From: Hybos culiciformis
Taxonomy: Eukaryota > Arthropoda > Insecta > Diptera > Hybotidae
Assembly: GCA_964007475.1 (NCBI GenBank)
Contig: OZ023273.1
Coordinates: 39,061,525 to 39,125,524, forward strand
DNA length: 64,000 nucleotides
Direction: 5' to 3'
Positions within the stretch are counted from its first letter, which is position 1; the number at the start of each line of letters is the position of its first letter. Under the pieces are notes generated by a model. It was not told the origin of the DNA. It ran no database searches and saw only the letters and a list, made by a program, of their open reading frames with translations. The position numbers and the translations under genes were made by a program. Positions 27,331-38,477 of this stretch are shown here, piece by piece.

Positions 27331-29265
27331 TAAATTTCGTATCCTGATTTTACATTATAGTTCATTTACATTTGAATTGAATTTTCCATCCGGGCAAATA
27401 ATAATTTTACTTATATAAAACATTTCTGAAACAACGTTTTTTTTTTCAAAGTTTTTGTAGAATAAGTTTCATGTCACATTGATTTGGTACTTATTTATAT
27501 ATAGTTAAAGCGCCTTTATTATACATAAATCACTTAATTTTAATTAGTTATTCCAAAATTAAAAGTATTGGTCGTAATTATTCAACATAATTAATAAGAT
27601 CAAGTAGGTACTTTATAATTTTGTACCATTCTTCTTGGATGAGAAAAGACTAAAACGAACTTAATAAAAAATTAATACTTAAGTTACATATATTACATAT
27701 ATATACCTTAACAATTCAGAAAAGGAATTCATATATTTTATTGCCACGAAGGTAATATCAATAAAAGTCATTTTTAGTTATATTACAATTTTGACATCTG
27801 TCAATTTCTAAAATTTAAATATTTTAATATTTCATTTGCTGGAAAGAAAAATTTTCGTACACTTTTTTATTTTTAACATTATAAATTATTTATTAAATAA
27901 AACAGAAATATACGGAAAATAAATATTTGTTTTAATGCAATGAGCGATCAATTTTTATAAATAAATAACTTCTTTGTCTTATTTTATTTTTAAAATATGT
28001 TGATTTTAGATAAAACATTCAGGGTTATTTTTGACATTAATTCAACATTTTTTATTTAAAATAGATGTTGTTAACAATCTTTTTATATAATTTTTTTTTT
28101 CTACCTAGTGGCATCTAAAATTAAACAAACTAATACTGCCTTACTTAGCTAGAACGGCGTAGAGTTAAAAATCAACTTTTGATCGTATCCATTTTTTGAA
28201 AAATGTATTTTATGGCTCTTAAAAGGCTTTAAAACATTGAGCACCTCTTCATAAAAATGTTCCAAAATAAAAATAGAAAAAATTTAATATCTCAAAGCTA
28301 TCAAAATAGAGTCATTCCCTTGTTGCTTAGAAAGGCAGAATGGGTTTCCCGGCCAATAACAACTCAAACTTAAACATATAAATTGAATATCATTCTTTCA
28401 CGCCAAAGGATCAGGGACATGTATTAATAATAGAACAGATGACGGAAAATAATTGTGATTGTAAATTTTAATATTGCACATATAACTATAAAATTTATTT
28501 AAGTTTCTAAATATGCTAAACTTTTTTTTAAGTTTAAGTTGCTTGCAAAAAAATATCCTTATCGATGTTTTTCTTTTTTTATTAAAACGACAATACATAA
28601 AATATGTATAAATAATGCATTATCCATATATCAAAAACATTTGCTTGAATAATTCTTACCGGAAATATGAATTATTTATTAGTTAGAATACATTGAAAAT
28701 TTTAGCAAGTAAAAATAATTTTTATATAAAATTATCTGCTCAGATTGTTAACATTTTTCTTGGCGACAAAATGTCTTCTGGAAAATTCACAACAAAAAAC
28801 TTTTCTTTTAAGAAAAACAATTTTGCAAATTATATTTACGGAAAGTTTTAAAAGATTTTATACAAAAAAAAATGTTTTTTTTTTTTAATGTAATAATAAT
28901 AACTATGAAGATTTCTGTGTAAATCATTTTTGGTAGGTATACTGTATAGGTATTTATTACATGAAAATAAAACTTTAGGAAGTGAAAACCAATTTTAATT
29001 TTCATATTTTCCTGACATTGACATTATAAAATATTATAAAAACAATATTTTTTTTTGTTTTATCGTAGAATAGAAATTTGATTTAACCGACATTATCAAT
29101 AATTTTGAAGAAAAGATGCTTAATTTCAATAAATGTCAGATATATGAAAAAGTTATATAAATTCTTTAAGAGATTTTAAACAAAATAGTTCAAAGTTGGT
29201 TTAGAATTAAAAATTTTGTGTTATATTAATGGACTTTAGGATAAATTGTAAATATTCTCCTTTAA
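27331..29265. other. AT-rich sequence, no gene seen
   Basis: A mildly GC-richer patch at 28130-28400 has no recognisable content. Minus-strand open frames at 28598-28398 and 29005-28808 are of chance length. Confidence 0.6.
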
Positions 29266-30014
29266 GGGGGTATTCTGGTCTAGAAATTTGAAAAAAACAT
29301 TTTTGTTTTTTCATATTTTCAAAGTTTAACCCTTTAAGAACATGTCTTTAAGAGGATTTTAGAAAATTGAAATTATTTTCGGAGATATGGCTGTTTTACT
29401 AAAATATCATTTCATGAATTAGACTGGGAGAAACTTTACGTGAAACTTTAAACGCGTTTTTTCTCAAAACTGTCTTTTTTAAAACGTTTCCCATGATAAC
29501 TCAAGTCCTACTGAACCGATTTACTTCAAATTTTGTAGAGGTCTTCTTCATAGGCTTCTCTATCGCATGAACTATCCTCATCCCAATATTTTAATGTTTA
29601 CTATTTTTAAAAATTTCCAAAAACTAAAAAAAAGTGGTGCAAAAACAATTTTTTCAAGTAGTCGCCATTTTGTAAAAAAAATTTTTTTTTCAACTCTTTT
29701 AGTTCGAACGATAGAGGCATTCGTATAGATTAATAATCGTTTTTGGTTTTTTTTTTCAAATTGCCAGAAGGGCTGAATCGTGGGAATGGTCACGTGCCAA
29801 ATTTTTGAGAGCCCCCACTTCATCAGCTGCCACTTCATCAGCTGCGAACTCTTTGAATTTTGAATTTTTTTTCTTTTTTTTTTTTTTTTTACTGTATTCT
29901 TAAAACATTAATAAATATCCTATAAGAAAATGGATAGTAAAAATATTGATTGGTTTTTTTTTACAGCACTTCAAAAATTGCATTAAATTCGTGCCTCTAG
30001 ATCAGAATACCCCC
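29266..30014. mobile_element. TTAA-flanked inverted-repeat element, piggyBac-like non-autonomous
   Basis: The element begins GGGGGTATTCTGGTCTAGA at 29266 and ends with the complementary TCTAGATCAGAATACCCCC at 30014; the ends match over 19 bases with one difference. TTAA stands immediately outside both ends (29262-29265 and 30015-30018), the target duplication of piggyBac-superfamily elements. The 749-bp body is more GC-rich than its surroundings and carries no transposase. A minus-strand open frame at 29838-29578 is a shadow of this repeat. Near 29816-29845 the 15-base unit CACTTCATCAGCTGC occurs twice in tandem. Superfamily assignment rests on the TTAA and terminal structure only. Confidence 0.8.
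29816..29845. repeat. 15-bp tandem duplication inside the TTAA element
   Basis: CACTTCATCAGCTGC occurs twice head to tail with no difference, within the element at 29266-30014. Confidence 0.9.
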
Positions 30015-33000
30015 TTAAATTAGAAGCCGAAGAGATTAGAATGCCATTAGAATTATAGTTCCACACAAAGCAAAAACCACACACATTTAAATTTACTTCA
30101 TATTCTGAACAGCCGAAAAATAAAATGCATGCTTATGGTTATAAAACAAATGAATTATTTTAATTATATAGGTAAGGATGTTTCGCTTAATATTGTCCTA
30201 TTAATTTTATTATGATAATTGTTTCTAATGGAAAAGAATCTGCGTTCCAATTAACAAATTGAAAAATAAAGTACATAACTTTAATTTCAAATTTTAATAA
30301 TTAAATAAAGTAGGAAGGTAAAAATATCAATAAATATAACCTCTTTAAAATTTAAAATTTGCATTACGTTCTTCCGGAAATGACGTGCGTATAAATTGGT
30401 AAAAATTCAATCAAAAAAATACTGATTATCTTTAATATATTAAATTTTCAATCATCGCACTAAAAATCCAACAATATTTTTCTTTCATCTGGATGACATT
30501 AAAAACAAAAAAAAAACATATGCGATAAATATTTACAACCGCATCATAAAAATTTCGTTAATATTTTATATATTTATTTTCGTATTAAAAATAAATTCTT
30601 CATTATTTTTCAATAAAAATTAATTTTAAATCAGTGCTAATACACTCCCAGTGTGTAGAGCAATTATTTTAAGAAAATTATAATAATAATATTTTTATTT
30701 TTTTTTGTTATTTATGTGACAAAAAATCTTATGAATTTTTTATGAAATATTTTTCTGAAATTTTATTCTTATGACAAAACTTATTAAATACAAAATAAAA
30801 GTAAAAAAAAGAAAAGAATATAAGATAAGAAATATTAACATAAAATTCTATCAATTTTATTTTATGATAAAGAAATCCTCTATGTATATTATAAAATAAA
30901 AACAAACGAAAAACAAAAAAAAAAAAAAATAATAAGGAATTTAAAAATTTATTAAAACGTGACAAGGAATGTTTATGATTTATTTTTTTTCTTCTTGCCG
31001 TCGTCATCTTTTACATTATTTTTTTTTCTTGTTATTTTTGTGGCTTATGTAAAGAGGTTGTGCAAATTTTTTATATACTTATCTCATATGTAGGTATATA
31101 AAACATTATCAAAAAACAAAAAAAAAACATTTTTTACAAAACATATTGCTTATTTGAAACAATGGTTATCATAGTTAAGTTCTTTAGATATTTTCAGAGA
31201 TATTTTCAGAGATTGATTACTAAAGGATAATTTTTCACATAGTTGTATTGTCACAAAGATTATTCCAGTTGTTATGGACCCTTAAGATTCTAGAATTCTG
31301 TCTTTTGAAATCAAAAGTATGTCTTCAAAAGTATGTCTTATGAAAAATAATTTGGAAAATAAAAAAGCTTCTTTGGATCATCGTTTTTTTTTTTGGAAAA
31401 CACATAATGTTTGAAACCTTTACTTAAGATTTTGAATTAATTCGTAACAAATATGAGCATTTCCAATTATAAGTATAATATTAGACAGTGTAATTAATTT
31501 AAAATGGAACACTATTCTAATTTTTTTTTTTTTTGCGAAAAATTCTTTTGATTTTAACAGACACAATTATTAAAACGATTAATTGGGTATAGTACATTAT
31601 GTACTATGTTATTAAAAGTATAATTTTTAGTATTTTACATTTGTAGTTTTTTATGGAAGACAATAAACAAGTTTAGTACATTCTAAAATTTTTCGCATTA
31701 AAATCTTGAACTAAATAACTTCTAGGTATATATCTTTTATAAGGCAATCTTAAGCAAGACAAATAGTTACAGTAACAGATAAACTGAATTATGTCAATAA
31801 ATTTATGTGATAAAAAACAATAAAACTAAATATACTTTTTTTTTCAAAAACGGGTGCTTACATAAGATATTCACTAACCATCAAATTGATAACGAATGAT
31901 TATGAAGTTTTTACATACATAACAACATATTATATTTTATATAATTTTTTTTATTTTTTTTAAATAATTTATTTCAAATACTCTCAAACTAAAAAAAGGT
32001 TCAGTTAGATAAATGAAAAAATTTTTATTTTTAATATGATAATTTAACGTCAATTCACCTGATATAAAAGTCAAAGTAATCAAAGGTTTTTATGTTTATT
32101 TTTTATTTATATAGAAAATTTGTGTACCAACAAAAAAATCTCAATAAAAGTTCAATTACTAAACATTTTGTTCCAGTCAAGTAGTTTTTAGGATAATTTA
32201 GATGAAAATTTGGGTCATAATTTGTTTTTTTTTTATTTTCCATATTTATATATTAAAGAAATATATTTCTTCGGGGAGTAAGTATGAATTTTTTTTTTTT
32301 AATATATATCATTCGAACTGGAATTTTTATGTTGGTTCCTTTTTTTTTCTTCAGAAATATTTGAATGAAATGAATTTGATTTTTTATTTTCATTCGAAAA
32401 AACATTTTTGTATTAAAAGAAAAAAGCAAAATATTTCCGATGAAAATAATATTATTAAAGTTTGAAAATATCCTTTAATAGTATACAAAAAATAAAATAA
32501 AAATTTGGATAATAATTTTTCAAGAATGTATATTATATAAATTTATAATATATCTTTTAGATACATAGAAAGTAAAAATCAACAGTTTTTTTTTTCCATT
32601 AGCTTTCCGACTTTCTTTTTTTTATGTATTTCGTTTTTATATCATAATGAATATATTTATTTATTTGATTTATTAGCGAATTTTTCTATAAACTTCTTTG
32701 AAATGGGTTGAAATTTTTTGACAGCTTTAATAATAACCAAAAATTGGAGTTCTAATTTTTAAGAATTTTTTGTTATTTTTTTTTATTCCCTTGTAGGAAA
32801 GCATTAAAACTCAACAACTCATTTTAATTTCGAATTTAAAATATTGCATTAAAATTTCAATAAATAATTAATTTAGAAAAATAAATATTATTTTCATAAT
32901 AATTTTATAAAAATACATTTTCTTCTTTTTGATGTATATAAATTGTTATTATATCTACCAGAGGGTAAATAAAAAAAAAGATTAGTAATTTTAATTAATG

Positions 33001-34453
33001 ATATTAAATATATTTCATTTCATCATAGCCAATTTAATGAAGAACATTTTCTTATAAAATATGCAAATAAAATTTAACATATTCAATAATTTTTACCACC
33101 AGCCTTTTAGTTATTTTTAAGGACTACCTTGATTATCAAAAACAAAATCATACATGTACATAAATACATGAATAATTTTTTTGTACACTGAACTTGAAAT
33201 TTCAGTTTTATTAAGAAAAATACAACACTCACGTAATATTCTATGTAATATATTTATATAGGTAATAGATTCTTTATTTCAAATATAATTACTTTTAATC
33301 GCTATTATATGATTTTTATTTAAAAATTAGGCATATATTTAATTTTTAATTATTTTTATTTCTCACTGTTTTTTATTTTAATATGTTATTTGTTTTAATG
33401 TTGATTTTTTTTTAACTATATTGTTGCTCCTTTTAAATTTGACTGAAAAACACATTGATGATAAGATTGTTCTCTTTTATGACAATTATTTTTCATTTAT
33501 TCGAACATCCATCATATTATAAAATGCATTTTCGATTAATTTGATTGATTGAAGACAAAATTTGAAGAACTTGGAAATCTGTTCCAATAATTTTTTTTTA
33601 TATTTTAGTTTTTTATGTCATTTAGTATTATGTTTTTAATTTCTTTCACCTTGATTTTTTTTTTTTTTTATTTAAGAAATATGACACTGAGTAATGATAA
33701 TAGCTTAAAAAATAAATAGTTTGAAAGCGAATATGTTTGATCAAACACAGAACACAGTTAATGGAAATTAATATTTAAAGAAAATATTTTGCATCAACAA
33801 ACATTTTTTTTTTTTTTTTTTTTCGAAATTATGATTTAGAAATTATAAAAATTTTCTATGGCTTCATTTGACAAAATAAAATACATAAATTTGCAGGTCG
33901 ATCTCATGACTGATATTTGAATTATAATATTTATATTTATTATAATACTGAAAGAAAAATGAATTAAATTTTACAAAAAGGATTCAAAATATTTTTAATT
34001 TAATAATATAATATTTGCATTTTATTAATAAATATGTAGTTATAATCGATTTGATGGATTTGTGAACTAATTGTAGTAAATTTAATATTTTTATATCGAT
34101 AATCTTAATTATAATTTATATTTTAGTTAAAAATAATGTGTCAAGGTATTTTAAATCAATTTTTTGTATATTGTATACTTAAGATTTAAATAAGTTATTT
34201 AAAATATATATTTAAAATAATAAAATAGAAAGAATCGTCTTATCATCATATATAAAATATATTGATTCTTTTTGTATAATTTAATTCATTTGTATAAAAT
34301 TAATTTGATGATAGAGAAAACAGTAATTTCACTTCTAATAAATTATTTTTTTTATTTTGCTATGAAAATGATATTTATCATCAGAAAAAAAAAAAATTAA
34401 AAAAAAAAAAAAAAGATAAATAATGAAATAAGATTCTGAAATTGTCGACTTAC
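30015..34453. other. AT-rich sequence leading to the pasilla donor
   Basis: No exon or element seen beyond the small tandem duplications. Open frames at 31007-30729 (minus) and 32202-32465 (plus) are Phe/Lys/Ile-rich and lack signals. Confidence 0.6.
31186..31338. repeat. two small perfect tandem duplications
   Basis: AGATATTTTCAG is doubled at 31186-31209, and TCAAAAGTATGTCT is doubled at 31311-31338. Both are exact, suggesting recent replication slippage. Confidence 0.85.
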
Positions 34454-34571
34454 CAGGACTGAAATGTGAACGTTTTGTGGTTTCATTTTCTGTATCTGTA
34501 TCTAATGGTCTTTTTCGTGAATCACCAATTTCAGGACTTGGGCAGGTATCCATTGCATTATCAGCAGCCAT
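34454..34571 (-). CDS. ps: pasilla/Nova-family splicing regulator, first coding exon (partial gene)
   Basis: Nova proteins and their insect orthologue pasilla are nuclear RNA-binding proteins with three KH domains that bind YCAY motifs and control alternative splicing. This exon encodes residues 1-39 plus the first base of codon 40. The stretch DSRKRPLDTDTENETTKR matches the conserved Nova N-terminus (DSRKRPL followed a few residues later by TKR), which lies just before KH1; the basic cluster is the likely nuclear-localisation signal. The ATG at 34571 has a good context (AAAG before, G after); a second in-frame ATG lies six codons on. The exon ends at 34454 with CCT G followed by GTAAGT (34453-34448), a consensus donor leaving phase 1. 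Base composition is clearly richer in G and C than its surroundings. No convincing acceptor precedes the ATG, so the 5' UTR may be in the same exon. The KH exons must lie beyond the left edge. Family call is firm; the choice between names Nova and pasilla depends on taxon. Confidence 0.86.
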
Positions 34572-34670
34572 TCTTTGGTTTTCTATTTTAGTAAATTTAT
34601 CCAGTTTTAGTAAAATTTATAATTGTTGGAAGTATTTTTTTTTTTTTATATATATATAGATATTTTTAAA
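34572..34670 (-). promoter_or_regulatory. 5' leader and possible promoter of the pasilla-like exon
   Basis: Reading leftward, a TATATATATA run followed by about 14 A residues (34661-34637) lies roughly 70-90 bases before the ATG, and a short A-rich leader with no upstream ATG in the last 40 bases follows. It could hold a TATA-type start, but such runs are common throughout this window, so the call rests only on position. The sequence CTAAAATAG just before the leader could also serve as a weak acceptor, in which case the promoter would lie further right. Confidence 0.2.
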
Positions 34671-35396
34671 TATATATGTATATTCTTTTAATTGATTATT
34701 TTAATATAAAATATAAGTTTTAAATATTAATTGTTTTCAAAATATATGTAAACGAAATTATTTTTATAGGTTTTATAAACTTTAGCGCCTATCAAATGTT
34801 TTTTTTTTAAATGGTGCTTTGAAGCTTTTAAAGAATGCTGTACATTTAATTTTTTTTTATTTTCGCAATCAAAAAGGCTTAACTTTTATTCAATATAAAA
34901 ATTAAACTTTTGCTGTTTTAAAAAATGTTTTTGTAAATGTTTGTGTAACAAATGTTTTTTTATGCAATTAAATTAATTGAAAAAAAAAATAAAAATAATA
35001 ATATAACAATATAACAATTATAACATATGTAATGTAAATTTTATTTTTTAATTAGATTTTTATAAATAAAGCGTTTTAAATATGTGATATTTAGATATTT
35101 TTTATTAATTTTTATTTTTTTTAAATTTTATATGCGGATGTCCTTTAATTGTTGGTAAAAATGTTGAGAAACATTATTTCATGATTGATTATTATTTTGT
35201 TGATAATATAATAATTTCGATATAGCATAGTTATTGATGATGATGATGGTTTTTAATATTTTATTTGAATTGGCAAATGATTGAAAAAAGAAAAAAATGA
35301 GAAAAATATGTGATATTAATATTTGTATATATAAAATTAAAATTATTATTAATAATAAATATTTAAAAGTACGTATATAAATGTACAATAAGCTAT

Positions 35397-35541
35397 ATTT
35401 CAGATTGGCGGGCAAATTTTTTTCATTATTTTGTTTTAAAAGATAAAGCATTAGGTATCTAATATCTATCTGTATCTGTAATTTCTTTAACAAAATACAT
35501 AATAATAACTTTGGTTGTAGATTTGCCCGCCATTCTGAAAT
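35397..35541. mobile_element. 145-bp hairpin-type inverted-repeat element with 5-bp target duplication
   Basis: The arms 35397-35419 and 35519-35541 are inverted repeats of 23 bases with two differences (ATTTCAGATTGGCGGGCAAA and its near-complement). The five bases GCTAT stand directly outside both ends (35392-35396 and 35542-35546), a convincing target-site duplication. The body between the arms is plain AT-rich sequence. A 5-bp duplication excludes the TA- and TTAA-type families; Transib elements make 5-bp duplications but the ends do not obviously match, so no superfamily is assigned. It lies about 0.8 kb upstream of the pasilla-like ATG and could add regulatory sequence there. The overlapping minus-strand open frame is incidental. 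Confidence 0.72.
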
Positions 35542-35692
35542 GCTATTGATTTTATTTTAATAAAATTTACTAATGATAATAATGTTTTTAAAAAATTTAT
35601 TGCAGAATGTAAATTATGTATATTTAGACAGATATACGACTAATAAGCATTTCACAATACAAAAAATAACTTATGACATTTTATTTTTATAG

Positions 35693-35725
35693 TGATAAGG
35701 AGCTCATGATGAACGAGCCACCATG
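35693..35725 (+). CDS. possible 33-nt microexon, gene not recognised
   Basis: A GC-rich islet of 33 bases sits between a good acceptor (pyrimidine-rich CATTTTATTTTTATAG ending at 35692) and a usable donor (ATG followed by GTAAAT from 35726). One frame is open across it and would encode DKELMMNEPP plus a split codon; the other two contain stops. Its length is a multiple of three, as for skippable in-frame microexons. It could instead be a first coding exon starting at either of the two adjacent ATGs. It points away from the pasilla-like exon 1.1 kb to the left, so it would belong to another gene. I do not recognise the peptide; no partner exon is certain. Confidence 0.25.
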
Positions 35726-37032
35726 GTAAATGATTTTGAATTTCAAATGATTATTAAAATGAGAATTAGAATTGTGTTGGACTCAACTTAATAATAAAAA
35801 TTTTAAAGTTTTTAATTATTCAATAATATTGACATCATTTTCATTTAAATTTATACATTTATGTACAACATCCTATATGTATAAGAAGAGAAAAAAATCG
35901 CAAATAACACTTTAATAATAATGACGAAGTTTCAGATATATGTACACCTATCTAATTTTGCGACAATTGTATCTCTTTAGGATTTTACCAAAAAAAGGTC
36001 CTTTAACTATATATTCAAGCTCCAAGTATTCTTATAGACCAACTTTTTTAAAAAAAAAAAGGAGAAACAACAAATTACTTAATTCGACTGTATAATTAGG
36101 TTTCTTACGTTATTATGTCTTTCTAGTATTATACTACCTACAATTGCGTGAATGTTATAAATTAATTTAATTCAAAACAAAAAAATACAAATTTAAGACA
36201 TTGCATGTAGTATATATAGTATTATGGGTTACATGTTATGTATGTTAACAAATATTTTAGAAAATTAATTTTTTATAAAAATTTATTCTGCGTGAGAAAT
36301 TAAATTAATGTTCTGTTTTGCGTAAAGAATTTTTTTTTTTTGCAAAATATTAAGCTTATTATTATTTTATTTACTGTTAATATCCTTTGATATTTTATTC
36401 AAAATATAAAAAAAAAACAAAATCCCAAATGATTTATTTTTTCTTTCTATAAGTAAGAAATATTCAATGTAACTAAAAAATGAAATTCAATGTAATTATA
36501 AGAAAACAGAATTCTATTTATTAATAATTTAGAAAATAAGAAAATTCCAAAAATAAGTAATTCTAAGGAAGCAAATTTATTATAAACTATATAGGTATGT
36601 AAGTCATAAATATTTTGATCAAATCAAAATAACTTTTACATTAAAAATTAAATTTTGGTGGAACTTTCGTTTTACACTGAATTCAGGTTTTGGGAAATGC
36701 TTTGCAGCTAAAATTGTCAGAAAAGTTTTTAGTGCTTATAACAAAATAAGTAATTTACTTAGGCCTACAAACATATTATATAAACACATCATTGTCAAAA
36801 GAAATTATTTATAATCATCAGAAATGAAATATTAGCATTATAGAAACGAAATTTTTGCGAACTAAAATTAACAAAAAGATATTTTTTACTTTAAAAGTAA
36901 ATATATGTACATTTTTTTTTTGCACATTAAGATATAATGATGATTTGCAAAAAAAAATAATAATATATTACTTTTAGAGAAGGTTATTGCAAAAGCCTTA
37001 AATAACAGATAATATTTTTCGAGATAAAGGTA

Positions 37033-37137
37033 ATGCCAATTCAAAAGCACATCAGCATTCCGATAATACATCAAAAGCACAAAGACGATGCCAATTCAAA
37101 AGCACATCAAGTATTCGAATAATACATTTCAAAATAA
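37033..37137. repeat. tandem duplication of a 55-bp unit
   Basis: The unit starting ATGCCAATTCAAAAGCACAT at 37033 is repeated at 37088, with about 43 alignable bases and a few differences afterwards. Within the first unit the motif TCAAAAGCAC also occurs twice. The overlapping minus-strand open frame (37080-36886) is incidental. Confidence 0.85.
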
Positions 37138-38079
37138 TTTTCTTTTAATTTTTTTGGGAATATTTTTGCAGATCTGCAATATTGATTTTTAACTTACACA
37201 GTTGTAAAAGAACACGGCCAAAGACAATAATTGTAATAAACTGTCTTAATTCATTACACATTTTTTAGCTTTTGCTGGAATATTTACAAATCTGACTTAG
37301 ATTTTCTTGCAAAACCTTAATTTACTTATCATCTAAAAAATAGTCCCAGCCTGGTTAAATAAAAAGATCTGCTTGATTGTTCACCATAAAATTCTATTTT
37401 CTAATTTCCTAATTTCCATTTCCTTAAAAAAAAAAATAACAACAAAAAATAATTGTATTCCTTATACCAAAAAAAAAATAAGGTTTATTTTCCCCAAATC
37501 CTATTTCAATAAAATTTCTTCCATTTAATAAAATAAAATGTTTAAGAGTATTGGCAAAAAAAAAACAACCATTAATCAAATTGATAAATTTTTTACTTAC
37601 AAAATATATTTTTTCAGGTGAGAATGACGAGAATAAGACTTTTTCAATTTATTTTTCAATATTTTTTCCTTAGCCTAGGAAATTATTTAATGATAAATAC
37701 TTTAATATTTATTTTATTTTATAATTTTTTTTTTTTTATATTCCTTTTTCATAGTAATAGCATAATAAAAATCAACACGCAACTATTTAATTTTGATTTT
37801 ATAAAGGTAAAAAAAAATTTATTATTTATTTTTTATGAAGAAAAACTATATAGTACCTAACATAAATTTTAATGATAATAATTTGCCTAACATTTTCCTA
37901 TTTAAGTTTACCATATAATTGTTTTAACTAATAATAATATTAAATAGAGTGTGCAAGGTCGAAAATATTAAAACTAAAAACTCCCAAAATAAAATTTTTC
38001 ACGGTAAATTACCCGATTTGTATATATGAAAACAAATATTCAATACTAATATTATATAGATAAAGATTTCAAAAAAAGA

Positions 38080-38105
38080 GTTGGAGCGATGATCCCAGCT
38101 CCAAC
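38080..38105. repeat. small perfect hairpin, 8-bp stem
   Basis: GTTGGAGC and GCTCCAAC are separated by ten bases (GATGATCCCA), a GC-rich stem in AT-rich surroundings. No terminator, binding-site or RNA family is recognised. Confidence 0.6.
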
Positions 38106-38451
38106 ATTATGTTTTTCTAATTTATTATAAAATAATTCTATTACTAAATATGAATAAAATCAATATCTTTCGTTTCTGTAAATTTTATTAATATTAACGT
38201 AGTAAATAAAATCGATTTTCACACAGGAAGAAGAGAGATATGAAAGCCTACATAGGCCTACTCTCAGTATTTATCGTTTTAATTTTAAATTAGAAGTGAC
38301 AGCTAAAATCGTCTATTACGAAAGTTTCATTCTAATAATTTTTACTAAAATATCAATAAGAGATATTAAATTAATATAAATTACATTGTATAGACTTGTT
38401 GTACATACATAATTCAGTAAATGTAAACAACTAAAGGTGAAGCTATTTTCA

Positions 38452-38477
38452 AATAATTGTTATTAATAATTGTTATT
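38452..38477. repeat. 13-bp tandem duplication
   Basis: AATAATTGTTATT occurs twice head to tail. Confidence 0.85.

Larger units (their letters stand above)
1..34453 (-). other. presumed first intron of the pasilla-like gene (part)
   Basis: From the GTAAGT donor at 34453-34448 leftward to the window edge I find no exon encoding a KH domain: no open segment with a GxxG loop and flanking hydrophobic pattern on the minus strand. The simplest reading is one intron longer than 34 kb, hosting four inverted-repeat transposons and one tRNA-derived repeat. Very long first introns are known for this family in insects. A small unrecognised exon could still be hidden; the segment at 14587-14504 is the best minus-strand candidate but does not fit the phase. 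Confidence 0.5.

Noticed and set aside
29578..29838. 86-codon minus-strand frame rich in Trp and Lys
   Set aside because: It lies wholly inside the TTAA-flanked element and reads through its tandem repeat; no transposase or other domain is visible.
1..34453. KH-domain exons of the pasilla-like gene within the window
   Set aside because: I looked for minus-strand GC-richer open segments with a GxxG loop and found none.
34477..34659. 60-codon plus-strand open frame with balanced composition
   Set aside because: It is the antisense of the pasilla-like exon and its leader.
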